NCBI RefSeq assembly: GCF_000330505.1
Contig: NW_004440193.1
Location: 30,508 to 94,507 of the forward strand
Origin: Entamoeba invadens IP1
Lineage: Eukaryota; Evosea; Mastigamoebida; Endamoebidae
Direction of reading: 5' to 3'
DNA length: 64,000 nt
Positions 1-10,304 of the stretch are shown one piece after another. Position 1 is the stretch's first letter, and each line of letters starts with the position of its first letter. A program made the translations under genes and the position numbers. The notes beneath the pieces were generated by a model. The model saw nothing but the letters and a program-made list of their open reading frames with translations, was not told the DNA's origin and did not search any database.

Positions 1-161
1 CTGTTGCAATTGGATTGGCAATTGCTTTTCTCGTTGTCCTCCTTGTTTCTATCTTTGTGATTTACTTCACGCTCTATAGAAAGGAAAAAGCGAAGAACAA
101 TTTGACGAAGGAAGGATTCGTCACAAACAAAGATATTGTCAAACTGTATTTAACTCATTGA
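1..161 (+). CDS. C-terminal end of a single-pass membrane protein (partial)
   Basis: The reading frame is open from the window edge (codons from base 3) to a TGA at 159-161, giving 53 residues. It begins with about 24 strongly hydrophobic residues (a transmembrane helix rich in Val, Leu and Ile), followed by a basic stop-transfer stretch (YRKEKAK) and a short tail of about 20 residues. This is the layout of the end of a type I surface protein, with the ectodomain lying upstream of the window. The tail has no recognisable kinase or signalling motif, so it is not one of the Entamoeba receptor kinases. Family unknown. Confidence 0.6.
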   Translation, partial: VAIGLAIAFLVVLLVSIFVIYFTLYRKEKAKNNLTKEGFVTNKDIVKLYLTH

Positions 162-210
162 TATGTTATTGGTTTTGTTCTCGTGCAACATACAAACAAA
201 TTCTAATGAA

Positions 211-834
211 TTAGAAGATAAAGGCAAAGAGCATCATAACTACTAACAACATTACTAAGTGCTCAGAACCACTCTTGCATGTCAGTTCGACCGGCTTAAA
301 CACCACTTGGTCACTGCCTTCCACTGAACTTCCAACGTTCAATGTCTCAATGAATTCAAGGGTATCAGCAAACTTCAAATCTTTCAAATAAACCGTCTCG
401 TCTTTGATGCCATTTGCTTCAATAACATACAGCGAAACAAGTTGAGTAGTGTTCTTAGTGATGGGGACGACAACAGCCTGGACACTATTTGGGGTTGCTG
501 TAAAATTGGCGACAGTGACTTCCTTGGCATCAACACTTGTTTCATTGAGTTCCACCTTGAAGAGTCGAGTATTGTTATCATCAGCTTGGTAGTACACATA
601 GAATTGAAGTGACAGGTAGACGGTGGTGTTCACTTCTTCTTCATTAACAAAAGAGATTCTGTCAAGTATTCTACCATTGTAGAAGATGGTTTCATTGATC
701 TCCACAAACTCACATTCTGAATTGGTCGAGTAGATGTGCCACTTGTTGCATAACTTGTTGTCTTTGAAGATATACTCAATTTCATACGACAACGCGCCCA
801 CTGCAAAAACTAGAAGACACACCAATAGCTTCAT
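211..834 (-). CDS. Secreted protein with probable GPI anchor
   Basis: 207 residues. The first ~16 residues form a clean signal peptide (MKLLVCLLVFAVGALS). The mature part holds several N-glycosylation sequons (NET, NNT, NTT, NFT) and only a few cysteines. The last ~15 residues are purely hydrophobic with no basic residue after them, preceded by a small-residue stretch (SGS): the signature of a GPI-attachment signal rather than a stop-transfer helix. The middle is rich in Val and Thr and probably beta-rich. The expected location is the plasma membrane or lumenal surface. No domain family recognised. It converges with the membrane-protein end at 161 with 49 bp between stops. Confidence 0.75.
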   Translation of the reverse strand: MKLLVCLLVFAVGALSYEIEYIFKDNKLCNKWHIYSTNSECEFVEINETIFYNGRILDRISFVNEEEVNTTVYLSLQFYVYYQADDNNTRLFKVELNETSVDAKEVTVANFTATPNSVQAVVVPITKNTTQLVSLYVIEANGIKDETVYLKDLKFADTLEFIETLNVGSSVEGSDQVVFKPVELTCKSGSEHLVMLLVVMMLFAFIF

Positions 835-1045
835 TCACTCTAAATTTCACAGTTGAGCCACTTTAATATCACCGATTCACTTTGTTACTCTTCTCTTTCC
901 TCTCGCTGTTCTTCGTTTTGGGTGTTCTATTTTGATATTAGCATTAAAAATGTTATATATAACAAAAATAGTAACAAGAAATGAAATACACAAAGAAATC
1001 AAAGTCTTCTGGCTTGAGGACTCACCCCAAAGCATTTCTGTTGAA

Positions 1046-1990
1046 TCAGAAGATTTGTGGATTAAAACTTTCAAAGGGGTTTGGCTCTTCGGGGAGTTGA
1101 AGAGGGGGAAGAATGAATTGTTGATTGAGGGGAGGGATTGGCGAACTTTGAACGCAATTAATTTCCTTCAATTGCGCGAGGATGGAGTCCGTCTTGGCTA
1201 GAACAGTTTGAACTTCCTTCATTTGGTTGATGACATTGAATGAGTCTTCACAAGAAGAAGCTTTCATCTGCCGTTGAAGTGAGTTGAGTGCGTTCGCAAA
1301 TGATTGTTTTGCATCAACACAATACTTCTCGATCTTCACTTTTGAGAATTGAGAAATCATCGACTTCTCCTCCGTGGATGAGAGCTCCACTGTCTTTTGC
1401 ATCTCCAATTTTGTTGGTATTGGGCGCGTAAAGTAATCGGTTTTGTCGTCCCAAGGAGTTGCCGTGTTTGTCAGTTTCCAAAACCCCGGCTTTTTGAGGC
1501 TACCTGTTCCACTTTCGAAGAACGTTGAGTGGCTTAGCGCGTCTCTGAGTATAAGCGATGGTTATTTATTTAATAAGAAAAGTAGTAAATGTGTCGTAAT
1601 TAGTATTTTATTCGTATAAGGTATACATATATATATACATCGACTTTCAAAAGAAACAAACAAAAAGGCCTTTTTCCATTTGGAAGGACTTGTTCGAAAT
1701 TGTTGGAGTTTCTGAAAGAGGTACCAATGCTCCACTATAAACTGTAGCATATCCCCTTTTAAACTGAAGAACTTCTTTGGATTCTCCTTGACAGTCAGTG
1801 AGAAAAGTATGATCCTGCATATGTGTTGCCAAGAGATGATACCTCGACAGTCAGTAGGGCCAAATGCAGCAAATCCATGCGAACAGAGTGGGCAGAAACA
1901 AAGCTTCAGTCGATAGTCTGACGACGTTTCAATTGGTGTTGAATCGAACTCGTGAAATAGAGGGACTGTTTTGGCTGTCGATGTTTTCAT
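1046..1990 (-). CDS. Forkhead-like winged-helix protein, two exons
   Basis: Exon 1 1990-1662, intron 1661-1545 (GTTTGT...CTCAG, 117 nt), exon 2 1544-1046; joining them keeps frame and gives 275 residues. The region across the junction resembles a forkhead domain: a helical stretch like the forkhead H1-H2 region (RIILFSLTVKENPKKFFSL), then DMLQFIVEHWYLFQ, then WKKAFLDALSHSTFF where forkheads have W..SIRHNLS...CF, and KKPGFWKL where they have GKGSYWTL. The Trp, Leu-Ser, Phe-Phe and final Trp-x-Leu spacing is kept; the invariant RHNLS is not. An upstream CxxC (CPLC) may bind metal. The C-terminal half (from about residue 150) is helical and then proline-rich. The start is the first in-frame ATG; the frame stays open upstream with a basic KKRRK stretch, so an earlier exon is possible. 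Family assignment is inference by eye. Confidence 0.6.
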
Positions 1991-2492
1991 TGAATTTGAA
2001 AGTTTTCGTCTCTTTTTATTACCTTCATGAAAATTCCTGTACTTTTCTTGTTTCTTGTATTTTCTTTGGAATACCAAACAAATACAATTTAAGATGTGTT
2101 TGAGTGTGGAATCAGGTGTTTTTCAACCCATTGAATACCTAACCGATTTTGCCCTTGTTCCAAAAGAAAAATCAAAATTTTACGAAGAAATTTTGGTTCA
2201 AAAACATGTTATTGATAATTAAAACTCGCGTTAAATTAGGCAAAAGCTAAATCTGATATTATGTTTCTAAGTTCCATATATTTTTTCGACATTTGATTAG
2301 ACTCATTATTTTCAAATAAAAACTCGGCATTTGAGACGGGTTGATACACTACTTTTTTTTCTACCAATAAGAATTTATTTATTATATAATTATAGTTAAA
2401 ATATTACTTATTATTAATATTTACAACCAAATGTTTTATGGGAATGAAATAAAAGCCAAAAAAGAAATGTTGTCCACAAGTCAGAAAATATT

Positions 2493-2621
2493 ATGCAAGA
2501 GAAAAACAAAGCTGTTGTTTTGGAACGTTTCATACCTTCTATTGAATTCGACAAACAACTTATGGAAGATTTCCAAGTAAAATTCACAACGAAAAGATTT
2601 TGGAAGAGCAAAAAAATGTAA
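2493..2621 (+). CDS. Possible small ORF, 42 residues
   Basis: ATG at 2493 to TAA at 2619-2621. The translation has coding-like composition (MQEKNKAVVLERFIPSIEF then a Lys-rich end) in a region otherwise full of stops, and the antisense frame of similar length reads like a shadow of it. The local GC content is higher than in the flanks. It could be a gene remnant, a single exon of a longer gene cut by the nearby gap at 2766, or chance. No family recognised. Confidence 0.25.
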   Translation: MQEKNKAVVLERFIPSIEFDKQLMEDFQVKFTTKRFWKSKKM

Positions 2622-2765
2622 TGAATATTTCGAGTGATTTCGTATGGTAAAAACGTTTCATTCTTTATTTGTTTTTATCTGTAATTTCTTTTCATTAAGT
2701 TATATTTCGAATATGTTGCTGACACAAATAAACTTGCTCTTCAATGATTTCTTTGTCTTCAAAAA

Positions 2766-2865
2766 NNNNNNNNNNNNNNNNNNNNNNNNNNNNNNNNNNN
2801 NNNNNNNNNNNNNNNNNNNNNNNNNNNNNNNNNNNNNNNNNNNNNNNNNNNNNNNNNNNNNNNNN
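2766..2865. other. Assembly gap (100 N)
   Basis: Exactly 100 N, the usual placeholder for a gap of unknown size. Confidence 0.95.
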
Positions 2866-4580
2866 ACTATTAAGTATTGTTCTTTATTAATTTTGTAAAA
2901 GTTTTTACAATTATTTAAAAAACCAATTGAATTCAGAATTATTTCATCATTACTGTTTAAAAAAAAGATAATTTATTAATAACAAAATTATTATTTATAA
3001 ACCAATAATTTTGGAGGAATATATTTGAATTATTAAAAAATAATAAGTAGTTTTATAATTATAATTATAATTTATTATGTTATGTAAATAAAGTAATGAA
3101 GATTAATTTTTGGGTTCAAAAAATTTCAATCAAAACTTGTAAAAAGAAAAAATTGTTTTAATTGGTGTATATTTTAACTTTTCTATTTAATTATAATAAG
3201 CTATAACGGATTCGTTATCTAAAATTATATTTAAATATAAATAAATTATTTTTATTTGATTAATTTTTAAACATAGTTTAAATAATGGTTTTCATTCATT
3301 ATTATAAGATATTATTTAAAATTATTAATTAAAAATCAAAATATTTATTTATAAAATATTAAACCATGCTTCATTACTAATATATTTATAATTAATTATA
3401 TAACTATATATTATAAAATTTATAATTTGAAAAACAATTAGTTTATTTAAAAGAAAAATAATAAATAAAATCAAATATATTGCTATTTCAAACTTATTTT
3501 AAGTCGAGGGTCTAATTATTTAAAAGACTTTTCATTTTTATTTTTTTATACCCCAACCCATTTTCTAAATTTGAAAAACCAAATAAAAATTTGGTATTTT
3601 TTCGTGTTTTTTAATTTAACAAAAACGTTTTTTATTAATTATTCTTATTTTCATTATAAAAATAAATAATATTATAGTCGGGGGATAAATAGCATTAAAA
3701 AGGGACAAAGGTAGTTAATTTTGATAAATATAATTTTGAAACTATAATTTTTAAAAAATCTATTTAAAGGTCAAAATAAACATAAAATTAAAATAATAAT
3801 ATAAATTATCGTTTTTTATTTTAAATGATTATAAATTGAATAATTGTAAATTTGTATTTCAAAAATAAACAATAACACCTCAATTTGTTCACTTAAAAAA
3901 TGTGGAAGTCTAAAACGCAGCACTTTTTATGGTTTGTCTGAAACTTGTTTTGTTAAAGAATTTTTCCTTTGTTTTTTCCTTTGTTTCATTTCTTTTCTGC
4001 TCTTCTTCAACTCCAATTGTTTTAATGTTAAAATGGTCTTTCTCTTATCTTTTCTCAATGGGAATGGTTCAACAACGAAAGATTGAAAGATTGAAAGATT
4101 GAAATAACAAATGATGATTTTTCAGTGATTCCCTGACACTTTCAAAAATTGACACTGTTGTTAATTCATTAAACTCTGGCATTTTAACCATATACATCGT
4201 GAATATATATTGAAATACAGTTTTTAAACTGGTTTCTTGTATTTAAATTGCTTTTTTATGTTGATTGCCTGTGGTTGTTTCATCAAGGGTTCCTTTCTCT
4301 TCTTCTTCCATTGTTTTCAAAGATTGAATAATATCAAAAATAAAAAGTTATGGTTTTCTTTTATTATTTTCAAAGTAGTTAATTGAAAAAACCCTTCTAA
4401 TACTTTTATGGTTAAATAAATTATATTTTATAGTTTTTTACTCAAATTAACTACTTCTGTCCCAAATTAACCCCCTTTATCACCCGACTATACCAAAAAA
4501 TTATTAATAAATTAATTGTTTTTAAGAAAATAAATAACATTCGAATTTTTAATTATTTTTTATTAATAATTATTAAAAAC

Positions 4581-5045
4581 AAATACAACGGGACCAACAC
4601 TGACCACCACCACCACCTCTTAAAATAGATTTATTTTTTCTATTTCGAATCATATTCAAATTAAAATTATAGTAAATAGGTAACTGGGATAATATTAGGT
4701 CTGGTTCCCGAATTCAAGAAATGCCGAAAATTCACCTTGATTCAGTGGAAACCGAGAAAGACGGAGCATTGAAAAGAAGGCTCATAAAGACGCACTCAAA
4801 CAGTCTGTTTGTGCACCGTTTCACCCACTTTCCAAGTCCTCCCTTGGCGCGGATCCCCCCCTGACCCCCCCGCAAGCGGGGGGGGGGGAACCACATCCGC
4901 GTCCACACAGTACGGACAAGGAAAGTGGGTGATATGGACGCACAAACAGTGGCTGAAAAGTGGACTTCCTTCAAAAAACACTCGCGGCAAATATTTTTTT
5001 TTGGTAAAGGTGGTGGTGGTGGTCAATGTAGGTCCCAAATACAAC
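4581..5045. mobile_element. Mutator-like foldback MITE with 9-bp target duplication
   Basis: The 447-bp element spans 4590-5036. Its ends are inverted repeats of 29 bp (4590-4618 and 5008-5036, 27 of 29 matching) that start GGGACC and contain a run of CCA units. It is flanked on both sides by the same 9 bp, aaatacaac (4581-4589 and 5037-5045), a perfect target-site duplication. Nine-base duplications are the hallmark of Mutator-like transposons, which are known in E. invadens. Inside lie further inverted arms (about 4805-4839 against 4912-4949) and a GC-rich hairpin at the centre (4865-4884). The element carries no transposase; the short overlapping ORFs inside are not credible genes. GC content is far above the surroundings, which supports recent insertion. 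Confidence 0.85.
4865..4884. repeat. GC hairpin at the centre of the foldback element
   Basis: A run of C, then GCAAGC, then a longer run of G: a 9-bp perfect stem around an AA apex. It forms the tip of the foldback element at 4590-5036. Confidence 0.7.
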
Positions 5046-5202
5046 AAATAATATTTTTGAAAAAATAAACTGTACCATTATTGAATTATAGATATATTAT
5101 TATTTTAACCATTTCACAATTATAATTTATAACAATTTAATAGTAAGAATTATTAAATTTATTTATTTAGTTTAATGCAAAAAAGAGAACAATAAAAAAT
5201 AC

Positions 5203-5880
5203 ATGGCAGACACCAAATTGGAGGAGTTACAAAATGCGATCACACAACAAGAGTTGGACATTTCCGACTTAAATGAATTGCTCAAAGAAGACCCCGAGAA
5301 CAACGAATTGGTAGCAATGAAGAAAGAAGCGGAGTCGACGCTGTCTTCACTGAAGGCGAATTACGACACATATCGTTTGACTATTTTACCTGAGGAAAAC
5401 AAACTAACGAGTGACAGGCCCAAACAGGAGACTATCATATACAAACGTGGAGAACACGTCTTGGCACAAAACAGTCACGACAACGCTTGGTATGCTGCGG
5501 AGATAGTCGAATCCCTTAACCTCAAGTGTTGGGTTAAGTTTGGCCCAAGACACAATCAACTTCTTCCGATTGACAAAATCAAACCATTCACGCCAGGGAC
5601 CGTTCCATTAGCTACAGTACAAGTCCAATTTAAACACAAAAAGTTGCCAACGGAAAAGGTCAGTGAACTTCCCGCCTGGACTAAACCTAAACCTTCAGAC
5701 TCACAAAAGGAAATTCTTTTGAAAAAGAAGAAACGCCATCAACTCAAATCCGTCATGAAGTTTGTTTTTAAAGACAAGAAACGGACAAAAGAATTTACAA
5801 ATAGACAACAGAGAGAAGAGGAAGATTTAACTCTGAAAAAGAACAACTGGAAAAATTTTGCAAAAAATTTTAAGAAGTGA
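5203..5880 (+). CDS. SPF30/SMNDC1-like Tudor splicing factor
   Basis: 225 residues. The N-terminal ~50 residues match the helical leader of survival-of-motor-neuron-related factor 30 (LEELQNAI...LNELLKEDPEN.EL). A Tudor domain follows at about residues 82-130, with the expected G-x-x-V, W-x-A-x-I and V-x-F pattern (HVLAQNSHDNAWYAAEIVE). The C-terminal third is Lys-rich, with nuclear-localisation-like KKKK. SPF30 proteins bind dimethylarginine on Sm proteins through the Tudor domain and help assemble the tri-snRNP/spliceosome. The length is close to the human protein (238). Single exon. A second spliceosomal gene (SF3B2-like) lies at 57.8 kb. Confidence 0.8.
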   Translation: MADTKLEELQNAITQQELDISDLNELLKEDPENNELVAMKKEAESTLSSLKANYDTYRLTILPEENKLTSDRPKQETIIYKRGEHVLAQNSHDNAWYAAEIVESLNLKCWVKFGPRHNQLLPIDKIKPFTPGTVPLATVQVQFKHKKLPTEKVSELPAWTKPKPSDSQKEILLKKKKRHQLKSVMKFVFKDKKRTKEFTNRQQREEEDLTLKKNNWKNFAKNFKK

Positions 5881-6162
5881 ACTAAGAAATGAATGTTTGA
5901 CTCTTTTTTATATTCGTCGATTCGCTTTTAATACTTTGAACAGTTCACAACAAGAGGATCAAATAACTTTCAATACAACGAATCACTATCACACCCTTAT
6001 AATATATATAATATATTATATATTATATGTAATGAGTGTGTCGACCAATCTATTCGAGTGATCACAAGTTGTAAATTGATACATTTTCTATAGAAAAGTG
6101 AATAGTAATATATAACTCTTATATAACTCACCCCAATAAACATATGGTTGAAATCAATAAAT

Positions 6163-7650
6163 TTACTGCGAATTTACACTTCCAAACTTGTTGTTCCAGT
6201 CGACATAGAGAAGTAAGTCGTCTTGGGATACGGACGGTCTGATGGACTTCAAACTCTCAAGAAAATCCTTGACCTCCACTGGACGCACCTCAGAAGTCTT
6301 GACGTCGATGATGTTCAAGTTGTTTGAATTTAACTCTCGAATCGGTCCAAACGCAGCATCCCTCACTAACTCCTTCATGTCACTTCCTGAGTACCCGTCT
6401 GTCAAATTGCCGATTTTACTGATCTCCTCATCTGTCATCTTGTTGTTCACTTTCTTCAATAATGTCTTTACAAGCACATTTCGTGCCTCTAAATCAGGTA
6501 AGGGAATATACAACCGCTTCACTAACCGCCGACGCGCTGCTTCATCGATTTCTTGTGGCCGATTTGTGGCGCCGACGACCAAAATCCTCTCGTCCGTTGT
6601 TGTCCCCGCTCCATCAAGTCGGACAAGAAACTCAGTCTTCAGTCTCCGCGACGACTCGTGCTCAGTCTCACTTCTTGCTGAGAGCAATGAGTCGATTTCG
6701 TCAATGAATATCACAGAACGGACATAACATGAAGCCACTGCAAATAGTGCCCTCACCATCTTCTCACCTTCGCCAATCCATTTACTAGTTAACGCAGAGG
6801 CACTGATGTTGAAGAAAGTAGCGTCGGATTCAGACGCGACTGCTTTCCCAATCAGCGTCTTTCCTGTCCCCGGCGGACCAAAGAGTAAAATTCCTTTTGG
6901 TGGTGCGCGTAATCCTGTGAAGATATCTGGACGAAGCATTGGCCAGATAACCGCCTCTTGAACAATCTTCTTTGCTTGGGTTAAACCAGCTATGTCGTCC
7001 CAAGTCACTTTTGGTGATGAGTCGAGAATTTCATGAACAATTCGGGTGAGCAAGAGGGGATCACTGTTAACGAGTCGTGGATCGTCAAGGGGAACACCAT
7101 TGACGTCACTTATGATATCCTCCTCCCCACTCTTTTTCTCTTTTGGTAAAGGCTTCTGTTTTTGGTCTTTCTCATCTTTGTCGTCTTTCTTGTACGGTGG
7201 CTGGAACTTCCTTTTTGGCTTAATCCCTTTCTTCAGGTTGTCTGCTGTTAACTTGTCGGACGCAGTCACAAATGCTGGAATGTCGGTACTCTTCGGAACC
7301 TCTTCGTCGATAACCACTTTACGAGAAACAGGCGGATTGACGGAAACAGGTTCCCGCTTTTGAAGTAAAGGTCTCTGAACCTCTTTAGTATCCTCTTTCT
7401 TCGGAACGGAAAATAACGCCGCACCACATGTTGCAGCCTTTACGTACTCTGGATCACGAAGCAGAGTCGAAATGTCATAGGGCTTCACGCACTGAAGGAA
7501 GGATGAGTGGAGGAAGGAAATATACTCTCTTTTATGAGGATCTTTTGACGAATCAACCTGGTCGAGGAGGCTGGCAAACTGTACATCTGTGATGTTTTCT
7601 GAAACGACTAAATTGTGGAAAAGTGACATAACAGGAGGACTTTGCGTCAT
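6163..7650 (-). CDS. Fidgetin-like AAA ATPase (FIGNL1 type)
   Basis: 495 residues, single exon. The last ~290 residues are a meiotic-clade AAA module: [26 protein letters not shown] (Walker A, about 250-261), [11 protein letters not shown] (Walker B, about 315), a sensor-1 region GATNRP, arginines ARRR, and a Vps4-type C-terminal helix at the end. The wording ([33 protein letters not shown]) is that of FIGNL1 rather than katanin or spastin. The N-terminal ~200 residues are charged and disordered, with Lys/Asp-rich stretches. FIGNL1 proteins act in RAD51 filament removal in recombination; fidgetins also sever microtubules. Which role applies here is inference. Confidence 0.85.
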   Translation of the reverse strand: MTQSPPVMSLFHNLVVSENITDVQFASLLDQVDSSKDPHKREYISFLHSSFLQCVKPYDISTLLRDPEYVKAATCGAALFSVPKKEDTKEVQRPLLQKREPVSVNPPVSRKVVIDEEVPKSTDIPAFVTASDKLTADNLKKGIKPKRKFQPPYKKDDKDEKDQKQKPLPKEKKSGEEDIISDVNGVPLDDPRLVNSDPLLLTRIVHEILDSSPKVTWDDIAGLTQAKKIVQEAVIWPMLRPDIFTGLRAPPKGILLFGPPGTGKTLIGKAVASESDATFFNISASALTSKWIGEGEKMVRALFAVASCYVRSVIFIDEIDSLLSARSETEHESSRRLKTEFLVRLDGAGTTTDERILVVGATNRPQEIDEAARRRLVKRLYIPLPDLEARNVLVKTLLKKVNNKMTDEEISKIGNLTDGYSGSDMKELVRDAAFGPIRELNSNNLNIIDVKTSEVRPVEVKDFLESLKSIRPSVSQDDLLLYVDWNNKFGSVNSQ

Positions 7651-7835
7651 TACGTTTTGGTTATCGAGTTGTCTATAATTGAGGAAAGAGAATGTATTAA
7701 TAGAATTATATAATAGTTTAAGTATACTATATAAAAATTACCTTAAAGAAATAATAATAATAATAATATAATAATATAATAATAAATATTATTAAATAAT
7801 AATAATACTAATTAATAATAATAACACAAAATGAA

Positions 7836-8513
7836 TTACAGTTGAATTGTTTGGTAGTATAGAGGGAACTGGAGCTTAAAGTAGTCCAAATAATATTGTT
7901 GTTGTTGAAGCATATCTCTTGAGCTCGGGTATTTTGCTTTCAATAAATCGATAAGAGACAATTTGAGAGTGGTATATGGTTGTGTCAAGTCGGACTGGTT
8001 TTGGGTGTTTGCGTAGAGTGTCGTGAATGTGTCCAAATTATTTAAATAGGCGTTTTGAAGGAGAGCCATCTTCTCGTCGAGCTTTTTCCACCGAAGAACT
8101 TCAAGAGGGAAATGATTTTGCGAGTAGTCACAACTGCCCGTATTATTTTCTTGTGATGAACAGGCTCTGTGGATGTCTTGGAGGTTCTTCTGTGACTTTT
8201 CATAGTCAAAGGTATTAAACGCACGATTCAAGACGTGTGCGTGGATGAAAACTTTATGTAACTCGACAGCTTCATCGTCAATAGCCTTAATCTCGGGGAC
8301 TATGTCGTCGTACTTTTTGTCGAAAAACTTTGACTCAAATTTGTTGACTCGTTCAATTAGCTCTTTATACCTCTCCAGATATTTCCAAGCTTTGTCCTGT
8401 TCAAAATAAATCTCTTCCTTCGAAAGGTGGCAGTTCCCATCACAGTGTTCACTTTCAGAAGACGACGTTTGACTCGGGTAGTGTACACGCGGAGTCAATG
8501 GTTTGTTGCCCAT
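7836..8513 (-). CDS. Unknown 225-residue protein, possible N-myristoylation
   Basis: Starts MGNKPLT: Gly2, Asn3 and Lys4 suit N-myristoylation, and no transmembrane segment is present. The rest is predicted helical, with many Tyr, Gln and Leu residues and two Cys clusters near residues 24 and 115-125. A QQQQ stretch sits near the C-terminus. The product may be a membrane-tethered cytosolic protein, by inference. No family recognised. It sits head-to-tail with the FIGNL1-like gene, both on the minus strand, with about 185 bp between them. Confidence 0.65.
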   Translation of the reverse strand: MGNKPLTPRVHYPSQTSSSESEHCDGNCHLSKEEIYFEQDKAWKYLERYKELIERVNKFESKFFDKKYDDIVPEIKAIDDEAVELHKVFIHAHVLNRAFNTFDYEKSQKNLQDIHRACSSQENNTGSCDYSQNHFPLEVLRWKKLDEKMALLQNAYLNNLDTFTTLYANTQNQSDLTQPYTTLKLSLIDLLKAKYPSSRDMLQQQQYYLDYFKLQFPLYYQTIQL

Positions 8514-9139
8514 TGAAATTGAGAGTTTGTTAGCTATTTTAATTTATTCTTTTTTTCTGGTCATCGTTTGTCATGATTGTTAGCTATTTGATAGTATATG
8601 TATAAGTCGAATTAAGTCTTTTTCATAACACTTTTTCAAGCTTTTTCAATCAAGATGGAAATATTTAGTCGATTGTCCCATTTTGTATAATTTATTGAAT
8701 TATAAAGTACTATATCTTGTCTAACTAAAGAGTTTGAAAACCGCTACAAAAAAACTATTTTTAGTTTTTATTGGACTTTTCGTTTAACAATATCGTTTTT
8801 ATTTTTTTTCTTTACAATAAGTTGTTTTTTAGCATATTTGTATCACTACATTCAATTATTTGTTACTCGAATTAATAACAGTAATAATAGATTAGTCTCA
8901 AATGATTGATTTGTATATATGCCGTTTTACTGTAAAAATTAAGGCGATTAGTCTGTTATAACAAGTTCAGTATTGATTAGTATTAAAACTAAAAGTATTA
9001 AAACCCAAAAAATTACATTTTTATATATTTATTCTATCAAAAAATGTTAAACAATGAAAAAAAGAATTTTGTTTTGTTTTGAATGAAATTAAAAATTTAA
9101 TACCAATACAAAAGAACTCTTCAAAAAGAAACGTTGTTA

Positions 9140-9345
9140 TTAACACTTTAAATAACAATGAACAAAATTCAAGTGGTCTAAAAATCGGGAAATCTCGAGT
9201 TAATTATATAAATTTCCATTTTTTAGAGATTGTATTATGTGCATAAACAATATACAAGCCAAAAAAGGAAAATCATTAAAAAATGGATTAATATCCCTGA
9301 AAAAACAGGCCAAAACAAAAACAAGGGCGTTCTTTTAAGTGTTAA
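9140..9345. mobile_element. TTAA-flanked MITE, copy 1 (piggyBac-like)
   Basis: A 198-bp unit (9144-9341) with ends CACTT...AAGTG, flanked on both sides by TTAA (9140-9143, 9342-9345). The terminal inverted repeat is about 13 bp (CACTTTAAATAAC against CACTTAAAAGAAC). A second copy at 15873-16069 matches it at about 92% by eye. TTAA duplication is typical of piggyBac elements, which are reported in E. invadens; a Tc1/mariner reading with TA duplication is also possible. It has no coding capacity. Confidence 0.7.
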
Positions 9346-10210
9346 ATTGAAAAAATGCTCAACTGTCTTGTTCTAATTGTTGGCAAAAGAATTCTTTAGT
9401 TAAAAAAATGATAAAGAATGAATATAAATTAGATTATTTGATCAACAATAAAAAAATACAATTTGAATAGACTTTGTAAAACTCAAAGAATTTTATTCCA
9501 AACAGTTTTCAATAAAATGAAATATTAAGAAATTGTTAATAATAGTTAAATATTTATATTCATCTTTCACCTTAATATGTTTAATATATAATAATGTATG
9601 ATTTTATGACATTGAATATATTTGAACAATGTTGACACCAAATGCCATGCCTTTGTGATTCTTATTTCATATACTTTTTGTCAATATATCACTTTGCCAA
9701 CCGTTTTTATTATTATAACAACATTATTATCAATTATAATTAATTATTTTGTTTTGACAAGACAAAATAAATCAACTTTTTGCTAAACATTTAAATTTTT
9801 ATGTTGGGATTAATCTTTTAAAATTTTGGTAATAGAAAACATTATTATATCTGTTTTAAAAAACTACTTTGAAATAATGATGATATTGTATCGAAAAAAT
9901 ATTTCACAATATTCTCAAAAGACTTTAATATTGTGCATTTTGAAATGACTTGGTTGTAGATTCGAAATTGGCATATTATACAATTTGTTTATCTCCATTG
10001 TTACGATTTTTCAACAACATATTTTTAATATTGACTGTTTTTTTTATTTTACGGTTTTAAATTAAAAAACAAAATTTTAAAAATCTTGTTATATAGATGT
10101 GGGTATAAGAGTTAGCCTATTAAAAAATTGTTGATAAAGAAACCAGAAAATAGTAGTCATTATTTCTATAGTTCACTTTTTTCTCTTTTTGTTTTGAGAG
10201 AAAAGTTATT

Positions 10211-10301
10211 CCTGGCATACCCCAGAAAAATAGTTAAGTTCTGATACTCTATACAAAAAGTCCTGGCTCTGCTTTTTACCTGAGAACTACTATATGCCAG
10301 G
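10211..10301. repeat. Inverted repeat before the 283-residue gene
   Basis: CCTGGCATA at 10211-10219 and its reverse complement TATGCCAGG at 10293-10301, separated by 73 bp. The right arm ends 3 bp before the ATG at 10305. The function is unknown; it could be a promoter element or a transposon footprint. Confidence 0.4.
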
Positions 10302-10304
10302 TCT

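Larger units (their letters stand above)
1991..4580. other. 2.6 kb AT-rich spacer with an assembly gap
   Basis: Very AT-rich, with many stops in all frames and A/T homopolymers. It contains a gap of 100 N (2766-2865), a small possible ORF at 2493-2621, and three tandem copies of an 8-bp unit (gattgaaa) near 4080-4105. No RNA gene or long ORF is seen. Confidence 0.6.
8514..10304. other. 1.8 kb AT-rich spacer carrying a MITE
   Basis: No credible ORF. It holds the first copy of the TTAA-flanked MITE (9144-9341) and an inverted repeat at 10211-10301 just before the next gene; the rest is A/T-rich with no visible structure. Confidence 0.6.

Noticed and set aside
877..1074. A separate small membrane-protein gene on the minus strand
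   Set aside because: No ATG start (begins at TTG), overlaps the winged-helix gene end; kept only as a finding.
4732..5051. Three overlapping ORFs of about 80 residues on both strands inside the foldback element
   Set aside because: They arise from the inverted-repeat structure and GC runs; the peptides are Pro/Gly strings with no family and are mirror images of each other.
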